This document shows positions 44,899 to 54,058 of a DNA stretch of 64,000 nucleotides, one piece after another. Each line of letters starts with the position of its first letter. The first letter of the stretch is position 1. The DNA comes from Roseomonas sp. OT10. Its GTDB lineage: Bacteria > Pseudomonadota > Alphaproteobacteria > Acetobacterales > Acetobacteraceae. The stretch spans positions 62,001-126,000 of the forward strand of contig NZ_CP087719.1 in the NCBI RefSeq assembly GCF_020991085.1, written 5' to 3'. The notes under the pieces were generated by a model that was given only the letters and a program-made list of their open reading frames with translations, was not told where the DNA came from and did no database searches. The position numbers were made by a program, and so were the translations under genes.

Positions 44899-44993
44899 TG
44901 GAATTGACATTTTGTACGCCGCTCCCGAGAGTCGCCGCAAGGGAGGATGGCTGACCGCGACACGCGGCCGGCCACCAGGACAGCAAGGGCGCC

Positions 44994-46934
44994 ATGGCAG
45001 AATCGCCGCAGCTCGACGGCATCACGCTCGATGTCATCACCCTGGGCCGTTGCTCGGTCGACCTCTACGGCCAGCAGATCGGCGGCCGGATGGAGGACAT
45101 GGCGAGCTTCGCCAAGGCGGTCGGCGGCTCCCCCACCAACATCGCGGTCGGCAGCGCCCGGCTCGGCCTGCGCGCCGGCCTCGTCACCCGCGTCGGCGAC
45201 GAGGCCTTCGGGCGCTTCATCCGCGAGCAGTTGACGCGCGAGGGGGTGGATACCTCCACCGTCGTCACCGACCCGCACCGCCTCACCGCGCTGGCCGTCG
45301 TCGGCGTGCGCGACGACCACGGCTTCCCGCTGATCTTCTATCGCCAGGACTGCGCCGACATGGCGCTCTCGGCGGCCGACATCGACGCCGGCGCCATCGC
45401 CCGCGCGGGCGCGCTGGTGGTGACGGGCACGCATTTCAGCACGCCGGGCGTCGAGGGCGCCTCCCGCGCCGCGATCGACGCCGCGCGCGCCGCCGGGCGG
45501 CGGGTGGCGCTGGACATCGACTACCGCCCCAACCTCTGGGGCCTGGCGCATGCCGGGGCGGGGGAGGACCGCTACGTCGCCTCCGCCCGCGTCACCGGGG
45601 TGCTGCGCAGCGTGCTGCCGCTCTGCGACCTGATCGTGGGCACGGAGGAGGAGTTCCGCATCGCCGGCGGCGCCGAGGATGTCCACGACGCCCTGCGCGC
45701 CGTGCGCGCCGCGAGCCCGGCCGCGCTGGTGCTGAAGCAGGGGCCGATGGGCTGCACCGTCTTCCCCGGCCCCATCCCCGACCGGCTGGAGGACGGGCTG
45801 CGCGGCCGCGGCTTCCCGATCGAGGTGTACAACGTGCTCGGTGCGGGCGACGGCTTCATGGCCGGCTTCCTGCGCGGCTGGCTGCGCGGCGAGGGGTGGG
45901 AGACCTGCTCCACCTGGGCCAATGCCTGCGGCGCCTTCGCCGTCTCCCGCCTGCTCTGCGCGCCCGAATACCCGAGCTGGGCGGAGTTGCAGCACTTCCT
46001 GACCGAAGGCAGCCCGCACCGCGCGCTGCGCAAGGACGCCACCCTCAACCACCTGCACCACGCCACCACGCGCCGCGTGCTGCCCGACAGCCTGATGGCC
46101 TTCGCCATCGACCATCGTTCCCAGCTGGAGGAGATGGCGGAGCGCGCAGGCGCCGACCCCGCGCGCCTCGCCGCCTTCAAGCGGCTGGCGGTGCAGGCGG
46201 CGCGCCAGGTCGCCGGCGGCCGCCCGGGCTACGGCATGCTGCTCGACGGCACCCATGGCCGCGAGGCGCTGTTCGAGGCGGAGGGCACGGAGCTGTGGCT
46301 CGCCCGCCCGATGGAGCGCCCCGGCTCCCGCCCGCTGCGCTTCGACGGCGCGCACGACCCGGGCATGGCCATGCTGGAATGGCCCGTCACCCAGACCGCC
46401 AAGTGCCTCTGCTTCTACCACCCCGACGACCCCGCCCCGCTGCGCGCCGAGCAGGAGGAGGCCCTGCTCGCCTATCACGAGGCCTGCCGCCGCCAGGGCC
46501 GCGAGTGCCTGGTTGAGATCATCGCCTCCCGCCACGGCCCGCTGGGGAGCGGCACCACCGCCGCCATCCTCGAACGCCTCTACGCCCTCGGCCTGCGCCC
46601 CGACTGGTGGAAGCTGGAGGCCCAGCCCGACGCCGCCGCCTGGGCCGCCATCGCCGAGGTCATCGACGCGCACGACCCCTATTGCCGCGGCATCCTCCTC
46701 CTCGGCCTCGACGCCCCCCTGCCCGAGCTGGCCCAGGCCTTCGCCCTCGCCGCCCGCTGCCCCCACCTTCGCGGCTTCGCCATCGGCCGCAGCATCTTCG
46801 CCGAGCCCGCCGAAGCCTGGCTCGCCGGCCGCACCACCGACGCCGAGGCCGTCGCCGCCATGGCCCACCGCTTCGCCACCCTCTGCGCCGCCTGGCAGGA
46901 CGCCCAGGCCGCCGCGCCGGCAGTGGCGGCATGA
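44994..46934 (+). CDS. iolC: 5-dehydro-2-deoxygluconokinase fused to DUF2090
   Basis: A 646-residue fusion. The N-terminal ~330 residues are a PfkB-type kinase (ITLGRCSVDLYGQQIGG, GGSPTNIAVGSARLGLRAG, and VLGAGDGFMAGFLRG with the catalytic Asp). The C-terminal ~310 residues are DUF2090, an aldolase-like barrel (SLMAFAIDHRSQLEEMA, KCLCFYHPDDPAPLR). The fusion probably does both phosphorylation of 2-deoxy-5-keto-gluconate and its cleavage (IolJ step). This layout is common in alphaproteobacteria. Confidence 0.92.
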   Translation: MAESPQLDGITLDVITLGRCSVDLYGQQIGGRMEDMASFAKAVGGSPTNIAVGSARLGLRAGLVTRVGDEAFGRFIREQLTREGVDTSTVVTDPHRLTALAVVGVRDDHGFPLIFYRQDCADMALSAADIDAGAIARAGALVVTGTHFSTPGVEGASRAAIDAARAAGRRVALDIDYRPNLWGLAHAGAGEDRYVASARVTGVLRSVLPLCDLIVGTEEEFRIAGGAEDVHDALRAVRAASPAALVLKQGPMGCTVFPGPIPDRLEDGLRGRGFPIEVYNVLGAGDGFMAGFLRGWLRGEGWETCSTWANACGAFAVSRLLCAPEYPSWAELQHFLTEGSPHRALRKDATLNHLHHATTRRVLPDSLMAFAIDHRSQLEEMAERAGADPARLAAFKRLAVQAARQVAGGRPGYGMLLDGTHGREALFEAEGTELWLARPMERPGSRPLRFDGAHDPGMAMLEWPVTQTAKCLCFYHPDDPAPLRAEQEEALLAYHEACRRQGRECLVEIIASRHGPLGSGTTAAILERLYALGLRPDWWKLEAQPDAAAWAAIAEVIDAHDPYCRGILLLGLDAPLPELAQAFALAARCPHLRGFAIGRSIFAEPAEAWLAGRTTDAEAVAAMAHRFATLCAAWQDAQAAAPAVAA

Positions 46935-46963
46935 GCGGCGTCGGCACCCGTGGCCCGTGGGAA

Positions 46964-47158
46964 GGGCTCCGCCCTCCCCACACCCCACCCGCCAGGAGCA
47001 GAGCCCCTGGACCCCCTTTCACAAATGCGCTGGCTGGACCGGGGGTGCCTCGACGGCGTAGCCGCGTCGAGGCACCCCCGGTCCAGCCAGCGCCACTCTT
47101 TTACGAATATGGGTCCAGGGGCTTTGCTCCTGGCGGGGGGTGCAGGGGGGCGGAGCCC
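46964..47158. repeat. nested palindromic element between iolC and iolD
   Basis: About 195 bp form two nested inverted repeats. The inner one is a perfect 29-bp stem (47027-47055 with 47065-47093) around a 9-nt loop. The outer arms (46992-47014 with 47111-47133) match at 22 of 23 bases and extend with small gaps to 46964 and 47158 (GGGCTCCG...CGGAGCCC). It has no ORF and resembles a REP- or MITE-like extragenic element. It lies inside the iolCDEB operon. Confidence 0.85.
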
Positions 47159-47187
47159 GCCCTGCGAGTCACGGGAGCCACGCAGCC

Positions 47188-49008
47188 ATGACCCGCCTCA
47201 CCACCGCGCAGGCGCTCGTGCGCTACTTGGCCGCGCAGCAGGCGGGCGACGGGGCGGCGTTGTTCGCCGGGGTTTGGGCGATCTTCGGGCATGGCAACGT
47301 GGCCGGGATGGGCGAGGCACTGTGGGGCGTGCGGGAGACGCTGCCGACGCTGCGGGCGCATAGCGAGCAGGGGATGGCGCATGCGGCCGTGGCCTTCGCC
47401 AAGGCCAGCGGGCGGCGGCGGATGATGGCCTGCACCAGCTCCATCGGGCCGGGGGCGACGAACATGGTGACGGCGGCGGCGCTGGCGCATGTGAACCGCC
47501 TGCCGGTGCTGCTGCTGCCCGGCGACGTCTTCGCGGGGCGGCGACCCGATCCGGTGTTGCAGCAGGTCGAGGATTTCGGGGACGGCACCGTTTCCGCCAA
47601 TGACTGCTTCCGGCCGGTGTCGCGCTACTTCGACCGCATCGCGCGGCCGGAGCAGTTGCTGACCGCCTTACCGCGCGCGATGGCGGTGCTGACCGATCCG
47701 GCGGAATGCGGGCCGGTGACGCTGGCGCTGTGCCAGGACACCCAGGCGGAGGCCTTCGACTGGCCGGAGGAATTCTTCGCGCCGCGCCGCTGGGCGCCGC
47801 GCCGGCCGCGGCCGGACCGCGCGGAGCTGGAGGAGGCGGCGCGCCTGCTGCGTGCGGCGCAGCGGCCGCTGATCGTGGCGGGCGGCGGCGTGCACTACAG
47901 CGGCGCGACGGGGGCGCTGGCGGAGTTCGCGACGGCGCACGGCATCCCGGTGGCGGAGACCCAGGCGGGGAAGGCCGCCATGCCGCACGGGCACCCGCTG
48001 AACCTGGGCGCCATCGGCGTCACCGGGACGGCGGCCGCGAACGCGCTGGCGGAACGGGCCGATCTGGTGCTGGCGGTGGGGACGCGGTTGCAGGACTTCA
48101 CCACCGGCTCCTGGGCGCTGTTCCGCGATCCCGGGCGGGTGCTGGTGGGGCTGAACGTGCAGCCCTTCGATGCCGGCAAGCACTTCGCGCGGCCGCTGGT
48201 GGCGGATGCGCGAGAGGGGCTGGCGGCGCTGGACGAGGCGCTGGCGGGGCACCGCGCGCCCGAAGCCTGGGCGGTGGCGGGGCGCACGGCGCTGGCCGCC
48301 TGGGAGCGGGAGGCGGCCGCCGTGACCGCCCCCACCAACGCGCCGCTGCCTTCGGACGCGCAGGTGATCGGCGCGGTGCAGCGTGCGGCGGGGCCACGGA
48401 CCGTGGTGGTGGGCGCGGCCGGCGGACTGCCGGGCGAGCTGCACAAGCTGTGGCAGGCGACGGCGCCGGGCGGCTACCACCTGGAATACGGCTTCTCCTG
48501 CATGGGCTACGAGATCGCCGGCGGGTTGGGCGTGAAGCTGGCGCGGCCGGACACCGACGTGATCGTGATGCTGGGCGACGGCAGCTACCTGATGCTGAAC
48601 TCCGAGCTGGCGACGGCGGTCGCGATGGGCGCGAAGCTGACCGTCGTGCTGCTGGACAATCGCGGCTTCGGCTGCATCGGCCGCTTGCAGGGGGCCACGG
48701 GCGGCGCGCCGTTCAACAACCTGCTGCCCGAGGAGACGCCGCGCATCGACTTCCGCGCCCATGCGGAGAGCCTGGGCGCCGTGGCCGAGCATGTCGCCTC
48801 GGTGGCGGAGCTGGAGGCGGCGCTGGCCCGGGCGAAGGGATCGCCCCGCACCACGGTCCTGGTGATCGACACCGACCCGCGCGAGTCCACCGCGGCGGGC
48901 GGGCACTGGTGGGATGTGGGCGTGCCCGAGGTCTCGGACCGCGCCGAGGTGCGCGAGGCCCGCGCCCGCTACGAGGAGGCCCGCGCGGAACAGGCGCTGG
49001 GACGATGA
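47188..49008 (+). CDS. iolD: trihydroxycyclohexane-1,2-dione hydrolase
   Basis: A 606-residue ThDP-dependent enzyme that opens the inositol ring. The order of domains is pyrimidine-binding (VWAIFGHGNVAGMGEAL, SIGPGATNMVTAAA), central, and the ThDP-binding segment (GYEIAGGLGVKLA, VIVMLGDGSYLMLNSELATAVAMGAKLTVVLLDN). ATG 47188 is 30 bp after the palindromic element. The stop overlaps iolE (ATGA). Confidence 0.94.
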   Translation: MTRLTTAQALVRYLAAQQAGDGAALFAGVWAIFGHGNVAGMGEALWGVRETLPTLRAHSEQGMAHAAVAFAKASGRRRMMACTSSIGPGATNMVTAAALAHVNRLPVLLLPGDVFAGRRPDPVLQQVEDFGDGTVSANDCFRPVSRYFDRIARPEQLLTALPRAMAVLTDPAECGPVTLALCQDTQAEAFDWPEEFFAPRRWAPRRPRPDRAELEEAARLLRAAQRPLIVAGGGVHYSGATGALAEFATAHGIPVAETQAGKAAMPHGHPLNLGAIGVTGTAAANALAERADLVLAVGTRLQDFTTGSWALFRDPGRVLVGLNVQPFDAGKHFARPLVADAREGLAALDEALAGHRAPEAWAVAGRTALAAWEREAAAVTAPTNAPLPSDAQVIGAVQRAAGPRTVVVGAAGGLPGELHKLWQATAPGGYHLEYGFSCMGYEIAGGLGVKLARPDTDVIVMLGDGSYLMLNSELATAVAMGAKLTVVLLDNRGFGCIGRLQGATGGAPFNNLLPEETPRIDFRAHAESLGAVAEHVASVAELEAALARAKGSPRTTVLVIDTDPRESTAAGGHWWDVGVPEVSDRAEVREARARYEEARAEQALGR

Positions 49009-49913
49009 GCATGAGCACGCCACGCATCCGCCTGGGCACCAACCCCATCGCCTGGTCGAACGACGACCTGCGCACGCTGGGCGGCGCCACCCCGCTGGAG
49101 ACCTGCCTGCGCGAGGCGCGCGAGGCGGGCTTCGACGGCATCGAGCTGGGGCACAAGTTCCCCCGCACCGCGCCGGAGCTGCAAGCGGTGCTGTCGGCGC
49201 ACGACCTCGCCTTGGTCTCCGGCTGGTATTCCTGCGAGCTGCTGGTCCGCGACGCCAAGGCGGAGATCGCGGCGATGCAACCGCATCTCGACCTGCTGCG
49301 CGGCTGCGGCGCGGAGGTGCTGATCATCGCCGAGACCTCCAACGCCATCCATGGCGACCAGGGCATCCCCCTCTCCCGCCGCCCGGTGCTGGCCGACGCG
49401 GACTGGGCGACGTTCGGCGCGCGGCTGACCGAGGTGGGCAAGGCCGTGGCCGATGCGGGCCTCGCGCTGGTCTACCACCACCACATGGGCACGGTGGTGC
49501 AGAGCGGGGCGGAGATCGACCGGCTGATGGACTCCACCGGCTCGGCGCTGCACCTGCTGCTGGACACGGGGCACGCGACCTTCGGCGGCGCCGATCCGGT
49601 GGCGCTGGCCCGCCGCTGGCGGGAGCGCATCCGCCACGTCCACACCAAGGACATCCGCCGCGCGGTGATGGAGGAATCCCGGGCGAAGGATTGGAGCTTC
49701 CTCGACAGCGTCGTGGCCGGCGTCTTCACCGTGCCCGGCGACGGCATGGTGGATTTTCGGGCCGTGCTGGCGGAACTCCCCGGCTATCACGGCTGGCTGG
49801 TGATCGAGGCGGAGCAGGACCCGGAGAAGGCGAACCCGCTGCGCTATGCCCGGATGGGCCACGACAATCTCGCGCGCTTCGCGGCCGGCGCCGGGATGGA
49901 GCGCGCGGCATGA
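49005..49913 (+). CDS. iolE: 2-keto-myo-inositol dehydratase
   Basis: A 302-residue xylose-isomerase-like TIM-barrel enzyme (LGTNPIAWSNDDLRTLGG, HKFPRTAPELQAVL, LVYHHHMGTVVQ, LLLDTGHATFGG with metal ligands, HVHTKDIR). It dehydrates 2-keto-inositol to the trione substrate of IolD. It overlaps iolD and iolB by four bases each, showing a coupled operon. MSMS at the start gives two possible ATGs (49005, 49011). Confidence 0.93.
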   Translation: MSMSTPRIRLGTNPIAWSNDDLRTLGGATPLETCLREAREAGFDGIELGHKFPRTAPELQAVLSAHDLALVSGWYSCELLVRDAKAEIAAMQPHLDLLRGCGAEVLIIAETSNAIHGDQGIPLSRRPVLADADWATFGARLTEVGKAVADAGLALVYHHHMGTVVQSGAEIDRLMDSTGSALHLLLDTGHATFGGADPVALARRWRERIRHVHTKDIRRAVMEESRAKDWSFLDSVVAGVFTVPGDGMVDFRAVLAELPGYHGWLVIEAEQDPEKANPLRYARMGHDNLARFAAGAGMERAA

Positions 49914-50722
49914 GCAGCGCCCTGCTGCGCCGCGCGGGCAAGCCGGACGCCCAGGGGCGCGTGCACCACGTCACGCCGGAGAATGCGGGCTGGACGCATG
50001 TCGGCTTCGACCTCTACCGGCTGGAGGCGGGGCAGTCCGTCTCGGGCGGCGAGGCGGCGCGGGAGTTCTGCCTCGTCCCCGTCACCGGCCGCGCCGCCGT
50101 CAGCACGGGCGGCGTGCGGGTGGAGGGGGTCGGCGGCCGCGCCTCGCCCTTCGAGGGCAGGCCGGATGCCGTCTACGTCCCCGCCGGCACCGACTGGCGG
50201 GTGGAGGCGGAGACGGCGCTGGAACTGGCCGTCTGCTCCGCCCCCGGGAAGCCCGGCCTGCCGCCGCGCCGCATCGCGCCCGAGGGCATCGCGCCGGAGA
50301 CGCGCGGCGAGGGCAGCAACCGCCGCGTCGTCCACAACATCCTGCCGGAGACGGAGCCCGCCGAGGGGCTGCTGGTGGTGGAGGTGCTGACGCCCGCGGG
50401 GAACTGGTCCTCCTATCCGCCGCACAAGCATGACCGCGACGCCTTCCCGGACGAGACGCTGCTGGAGGAAACCTACTACCACCGGCTCGACCCGGCGCAG
50501 GGCTTCGCGGTGCAGCGCGTCTACACGGACGAACGCGACCTGGACGAGGTGCTGGCGGTGGGCGACGGCGACGTGGTGCTGGTGCCGCGCGGCTACCATC
50601 CGGTGGGGGCGCCGCATGGCTACCGGCTCTACTACCTGAACGTCATGGCGGGGCCGCGCCGCGCCTGGCGCTTCCACAACGACCCTGCTCACGAGTGGAT
50701 GCTGCGGCGCCCCGCGGAGTAG
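49910..50722 (+). CDS. iolB: 5-deoxy-glucuronate isomerase
   Basis: A 270-residue cupin that isomerises 5-deoxy-glucuronate to 2-deoxy-5-keto-gluconate. The double cupin pattern is visible with the metal motif NWSSYPPHKHDRDAFPDETLLEETYYHRLDP near residues 164-195, and GDGDVVLVPRGYHPVGAPHGYRLYYLNVMAGP. It overlaps iolE. It completes the ring-opening steps; iolA is not in the window. Confidence 0.92.
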   Translation: MSSALLRRAGKPDAQGRVHHVTPENAGWTHVGFDLYRLEAGQSVSGGEAAREFCLVPVTGRAAVSTGGVRVEGVGGRASPFEGRPDAVYVPAGTDWRVEAETALELAVCSAPGKPGLPPRRIAPEGIAPETRGEGSNRRVVHNILPETEPAEGLLVVEVLTPAGNWSSYPPHKHDRDAFPDETLLEETYYHRLDPAQGFAVQRVYTDERDLDEVLAVGDGDVVLVPRGYHPVGAPHGYRLYYLNVMAGPRRAWRFHNDPAHEWMLRRPAE

Positions 50723-50776
50723 GGTGGCGAGACCGGGCAGCGCCGCGAACGGCGCGCCCCTGATGGGAGTGATGGG

Positions 50777-51817
50777 ATGTCCAAGGGTGTGATGCGGCGC
50801 GCGGCGCTGCTGCTGGGCGGCGTTCTCGCGGTCGCCATGGCGCCGGGCGGGGCGCGGGCGCAGGGCAACAGCCTCGTGATGTATTGCGGCGTGAACGAGG
50901 CCTGGTGCCGCGCCGCCGCCACCGCCTTCCAGGCGCAGACGGGCGTGCGCGTGGACATGACGCGCCAGAGCGCGGGCGAGATCTTCGCCCGCCTGCGCGC
51001 CGAGCGGACCAACCCGCGCGGCGACGTGTGGTACGGCGGCACGGGCGACCCGCACCTCCAGGCTGCCTCCGACGATCTGACGGAGCCCTATCGCTCCGAG
51101 GCGCTGCCACAACTGCGCGACTGGGCGCAGCAGCAGGCGGCGCGGTCGCAGAACCGCACCGTCGGCATCTACATGGGCGCGCTGGGCTTCGGCTACAACG
51201 AGCGGGAGCTGAAGCGCCGCAACCTGCCCGTGCCGGCCTGCTGGGAGGACCTGCTGAAGCCCGAGTACAAGGGCGAGGTGCAGATGGCCAACCCCAACGC
51301 CTCCGGCACCACCTGGACCATGCTGGCGACGCTGGTGCAGCTGATGGGCGAGGACAAGGCCTTTGACTACCTCAAGCGCCTGAACGTCAACATCGACCAG
51401 TACACCAGCGCCGGCGCCGCCCCCGCCCAGGCGGTGATGCGCGGCGAGACGCTGATCGGCATCGCCTTCCAGCACGACCTGGTGGACGCGGCGAAGCAGA
51501 ACCCGGCGGTGAAGGTGGTCTCGCCCTGCGAGGGCACGGGCTTCGAGATCGGCTCGATGAGCATCATCCGCGGCGCCCGCCATCCGGAGGAGGCGAAGCG
51601 CTTCTACGAATGGGCGCTGACCCCCGCGGCCCAGGCCATCGCGGCGCAGCACGGCTCCTACCAGCTTCCTTCCAACACCGGCACGCCGGTGCCGCCGGAG
51701 GCGCCGGACATCAGCTCCATCAAGCTGATCAACTACGACTTCGAGAAGTACGGCTCCTCGGCCGAGCGCACCCGCCTGCTCTCGCGCTGGACGCGCGAAG
51801 TGCAGAACGCGCGCTGA
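50777..51817 (+). CDS. ABC substrate-binding protein, AfuA/FbpA-like
   Basis: A 346-residue periplasmic binding protein with a signal peptide (about residues 1-29, ...PGGARAQ). The fold is the iron/spermidine class (NSLVMYCGVNEAWCRAAATAF, GDVWYGGTGDPHLQAA, LKPEYKGEVQMANPNASGTTWTML). Some relatives (AfuA) bind sugar phosphates rather than iron. Adjacent iol genes and a downstream inositol-monophosphatase favour a phosphorylated polyol here. The typical Tyr-Tyr iron ligands are not evident. Confidence 0.85.
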   Translation: MSKGVMRRAALLLGGVLAVAMAPGGARAQGNSLVMYCGVNEAWCRAAATAFQAQTGVRVDMTRQSAGEIFARLRAERTNPRGDVWYGGTGDPHLQAASDDLTEPYRSEALPQLRDWAQQQAARSQNRTVGIYMGALGFGYNERELKRRNLPVPACWEDLLKPEYKGEVQMANPNASGTTWTMLATLVQLMGEDKAFDYLKRLNVNIDQYTSAGAAPAQAVMRGETLIGIAFQHDLVDAAKQNPAVKVVSPCEGTGFEIGSMSIIRGARHPEEAKRFYEWALTPAAQAIAAQHGSYQLPSNTGTPVPPEAPDISSIKLINYDFEKYGSSAERTRLLSRWTREVQNAR

Positions 51818-51823
51818 CGCCCG

Positions 51824-54058
51824 GTGAGCGCCGCTCTCCTTTCTGTCCCCCGCCAGGGCAAGGCCCGCAGCATCCGCCACGCGGCGTGGTGGTGGCTGGC
51901 CGCCTGGGCCGCCTCGCTGCTGGCGCTGCCCTGGTACGGGCAGGAGGGCGGGCTCTCCTCCCTGCTGCGCGGCGCCGGCGCCGAGGCGCTGCCGGCCGCG
52001 TGGCAGGCGACGCTCGGCGGCCGCCCCTGGCTGCTGCCGCTGCTGGTCCCGCCGCTGCTGGCCGCCTGGGCCGTGGCCGGGCGCCGCCCCGGGCCGCTGG
52101 TGGCGGCGGGCATCGCCGCGCTGGCCTGGCTGGTGCTGGAGGCCTTCGGCATCCGCGCGCATGGCTGGCGGCTGGAGGGGCTGGGCTGGCTGTTCGGCGC
52201 CACCGCCGCGCAGCCGGCCCTGGGCTGGGGGGCGCTGCTCTACGCCGTGGCCGCCATGGTGCTGCTGGCCTATGGCCTCGCCTGGAAGGGCTGGTGCAAG
52301 GGCGAGGTCTTCACCATCGCCTCGATCGGGCTGGTCTGCGGCTCGATCCTCGTCTTCGTCGGCTATCCCGTGCTCTGCGTCCTCGTCTCCGCCTTCCAGG
52401 ACAATGACGGCAACCTCGACCTGCCGCTCTTCGCCGGCAAGCTGACGGCGGAAGCCATCTGGGGGCTGGACTGCGTCACCGGGCCCGGGCGCTGCGGCGT
52501 CGCCTGGAACTCGCTGGCCCAGGCGATCCTGGTGGGGGTGCTGAGCACGCTGCTCGGCCTCGCCTTCGCGCTGGTGGCCACCCGCACCCGCTTCCCCTTC
52601 CCGCGCCTGCTGAAGCTGCTCTCGCTGCTGCCCGTCATCACGCCGCCCTTCGTCATCGGCCTCGCGCTGATCCTGTATTTCGGCCGCGCCGGGCTGGTGA
52701 CGGTGTGGCTGCAGGAGTGGTTCGGCCTGCCGCGCTCGCGCTGGATCTACGGCATGCCGGGGCTGACCATCGCCCAGCTCCTGGCCTTCACGCCGATCTC
52801 CTTCCTCGTGCTGCAAGGCGTGCTGCAAGGCGTCAGCCCCAGCCTGGAGGAGGCGTCGCAGACCCTGCGCTCCGGCCGCTGGCGCACCTTCCGCCACGTC
52901 ACCTGGCCGCTGATCCGGCCGGGTCTCGCCAATGCCTTCCTGATCGCCTTCATCGAGAGCCTGGCCGATTTCGGCAACCCGATCATGATCGGCGGCAACT
53001 TCCAGGTGCTCTCGGTCGCCATCTACTTCGCCGTGGTGGGGGCGGCGCACGACCAGGGGCAGGCGGCGGTGCTGGCCATCGTGCTGCTGATCTTCACCCT
53101 CTCCGCCTTCCTGCTGCAACGGCTCTGGCTCGGGCGGCGCTCCTACGTGACGGTGACGGGCAAGGGGGATTCCGGCCAGCCGCTGCGCCTGCCGCGGGGG
53201 TTGCGGATCGCCTGCCTCGCCGTCGTCATCCCCTGGCTGCTGCTGACGGTCGCGATCTACGGGCTGATCCTGGTCGGCGGCTTCATCACCGCGATCGGCA
53301 GCGACAACAGCTTCACGCTGCGCCACTTCCTGACCGCCTTCGCCATCGAGCGGGGGGTGGATGGCTGGTTCCTGGCCGGTTCCGCCTGGAGCTCGCTGCT
53401 GACCACGCTGCGGGTGGCGCTGCTGGCCATGCCGCTGACGGCCGCCCTGGGCATCCTCACCGCTTGGCTGCTGAACCGGCAGAGCTTCGCCGGGCGCGGC
53501 GCCTTCGAATTCCTGACGATGATGAGCTTCGCCATCCCCGGCACGGTGATCGGCATCAGCTACATCCTGGCCTTCAACGTGCCGCCGCTGGAGCTGACGG
53601 GGACGGGGCTGATCATGGTGATCGCCTTCATCTTCCGGAACATGCCGGTGGGTATCCGCGCCGGGCTCGCCAACCTCAGCCAGGTGGACCGCAGCCTGGA
53701 CGAGGCGTCGCTGACCCTCGGCGCGCGCTCCGCCGCCACCCTGCGGCGCGTGCTGCTGCCGATCCTGCGGCCGGCCATCGCCACCGCCATGGTCTACAGC
53801 TTCGTGCGCGCCATCACCTCCGTCAGCGCGGTGATCTTCCTGGTCAGCGGCGAGTACAACCTCGCCACCGTCTACATCGTCGGCCGCGCCGAGTACGGCG
53901 AGTACGGCATCGCCATCGTCTACTCCGCCGTGCTGATCGCCATCATGGTCGCGGCGCTGCTGCTGATCCAGGCCCTGGTGGGCGAGCGGCGGATCGGCCG
54001 CCGCTCCGCCACCGAGGCGTTGCCGGTTCCGGGCGAGAAGGTCCCTGCGAGGGCATGA
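51824..54058 (+). CDS. ABC permease, fused two-domain (AfuB/FbpB-like)
   Basis: A 744-residue membrane protein with two tandem permease domains, each with an EAA loop (LEEASQTLRSGRWRTFRHVTWPLI about 344-367, LDEASLTLGARSAATLRRVLLPIL about 625-648). An extra ~130 residues of hydrophobic sequence precede them. GTG 51824 is the likely start, 6 bp after the binding-protein stop. It overlaps the ATPase gene (ATGA). The fusion matches FbpB/AfuB-type permeases. Confidence 0.9.
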   Translation: MSAALLSVPRQGKARSIRHAAWWWLAAWAASLLALPWYGQEGGLSSLLRGAGAEALPAAWQATLGGRPWLLPLLVPPLLAAWAVAGRRPGPLVAAGIAALAWLVLEAFGIRAHGWRLEGLGWLFGATAAQPALGWGALLYAVAAMVLLAYGLAWKGWCKGEVFTIASIGLVCGSILVFVGYPVLCVLVSAFQDNDGNLDLPLFAGKLTAEAIWGLDCVTGPGRCGVAWNSLAQAILVGVLSTLLGLAFALVATRTRFPFPRLLKLLSLLPVITPPFVIGLALILYFGRAGLVTVWLQEWFGLPRSRWIYGMPGLTIAQLLAFTPISFLVLQGVLQGVSPSLEEASQTLRSGRWRTFRHVTWPLIRPGLANAFLIAFIESLADFGNPIMIGGNFQVLSVAIYFAVVGAAHDQGQAAVLAIVLLIFTLSAFLLQRLWLGRRSYVTVTGKGDSGQPLRLPRGLRIACLAVVIPWLLLTVAIYGLILVGGFITAIGSDNSFTLRHFLTAFAIERGVDGWFLAGSAWSSLLTTLRVALLAMPLTAALGILTAWLLNRQSFAGRGAFEFLTMMSFAIPGTVIGISYILAFNVPPLELTGTGLIMVIAFIFRNMPVGIRAGLANLSQVDRSLDEASLTLGARSAATLRRVLLPILRPAIATAMVYSFVRAITSVSAVIFLVSGEYNLATVYIVGRAEYGEYGIAIVYSAVLIAIMVAALLLIQALVGERRIGRRSATEALPVPGEKVPARA

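Noticed and set aside
44889-53326. Very long antisense frames opposite iolC (about 700 codons) and opposite the iolB-transporter region (about 1160 codons)
   Set aside because: They mirror strongly coding plus-strand genes in GC-rich DNA; their composition (Gly/Arg/Ala/Val/His without motifs) is that of shadows.
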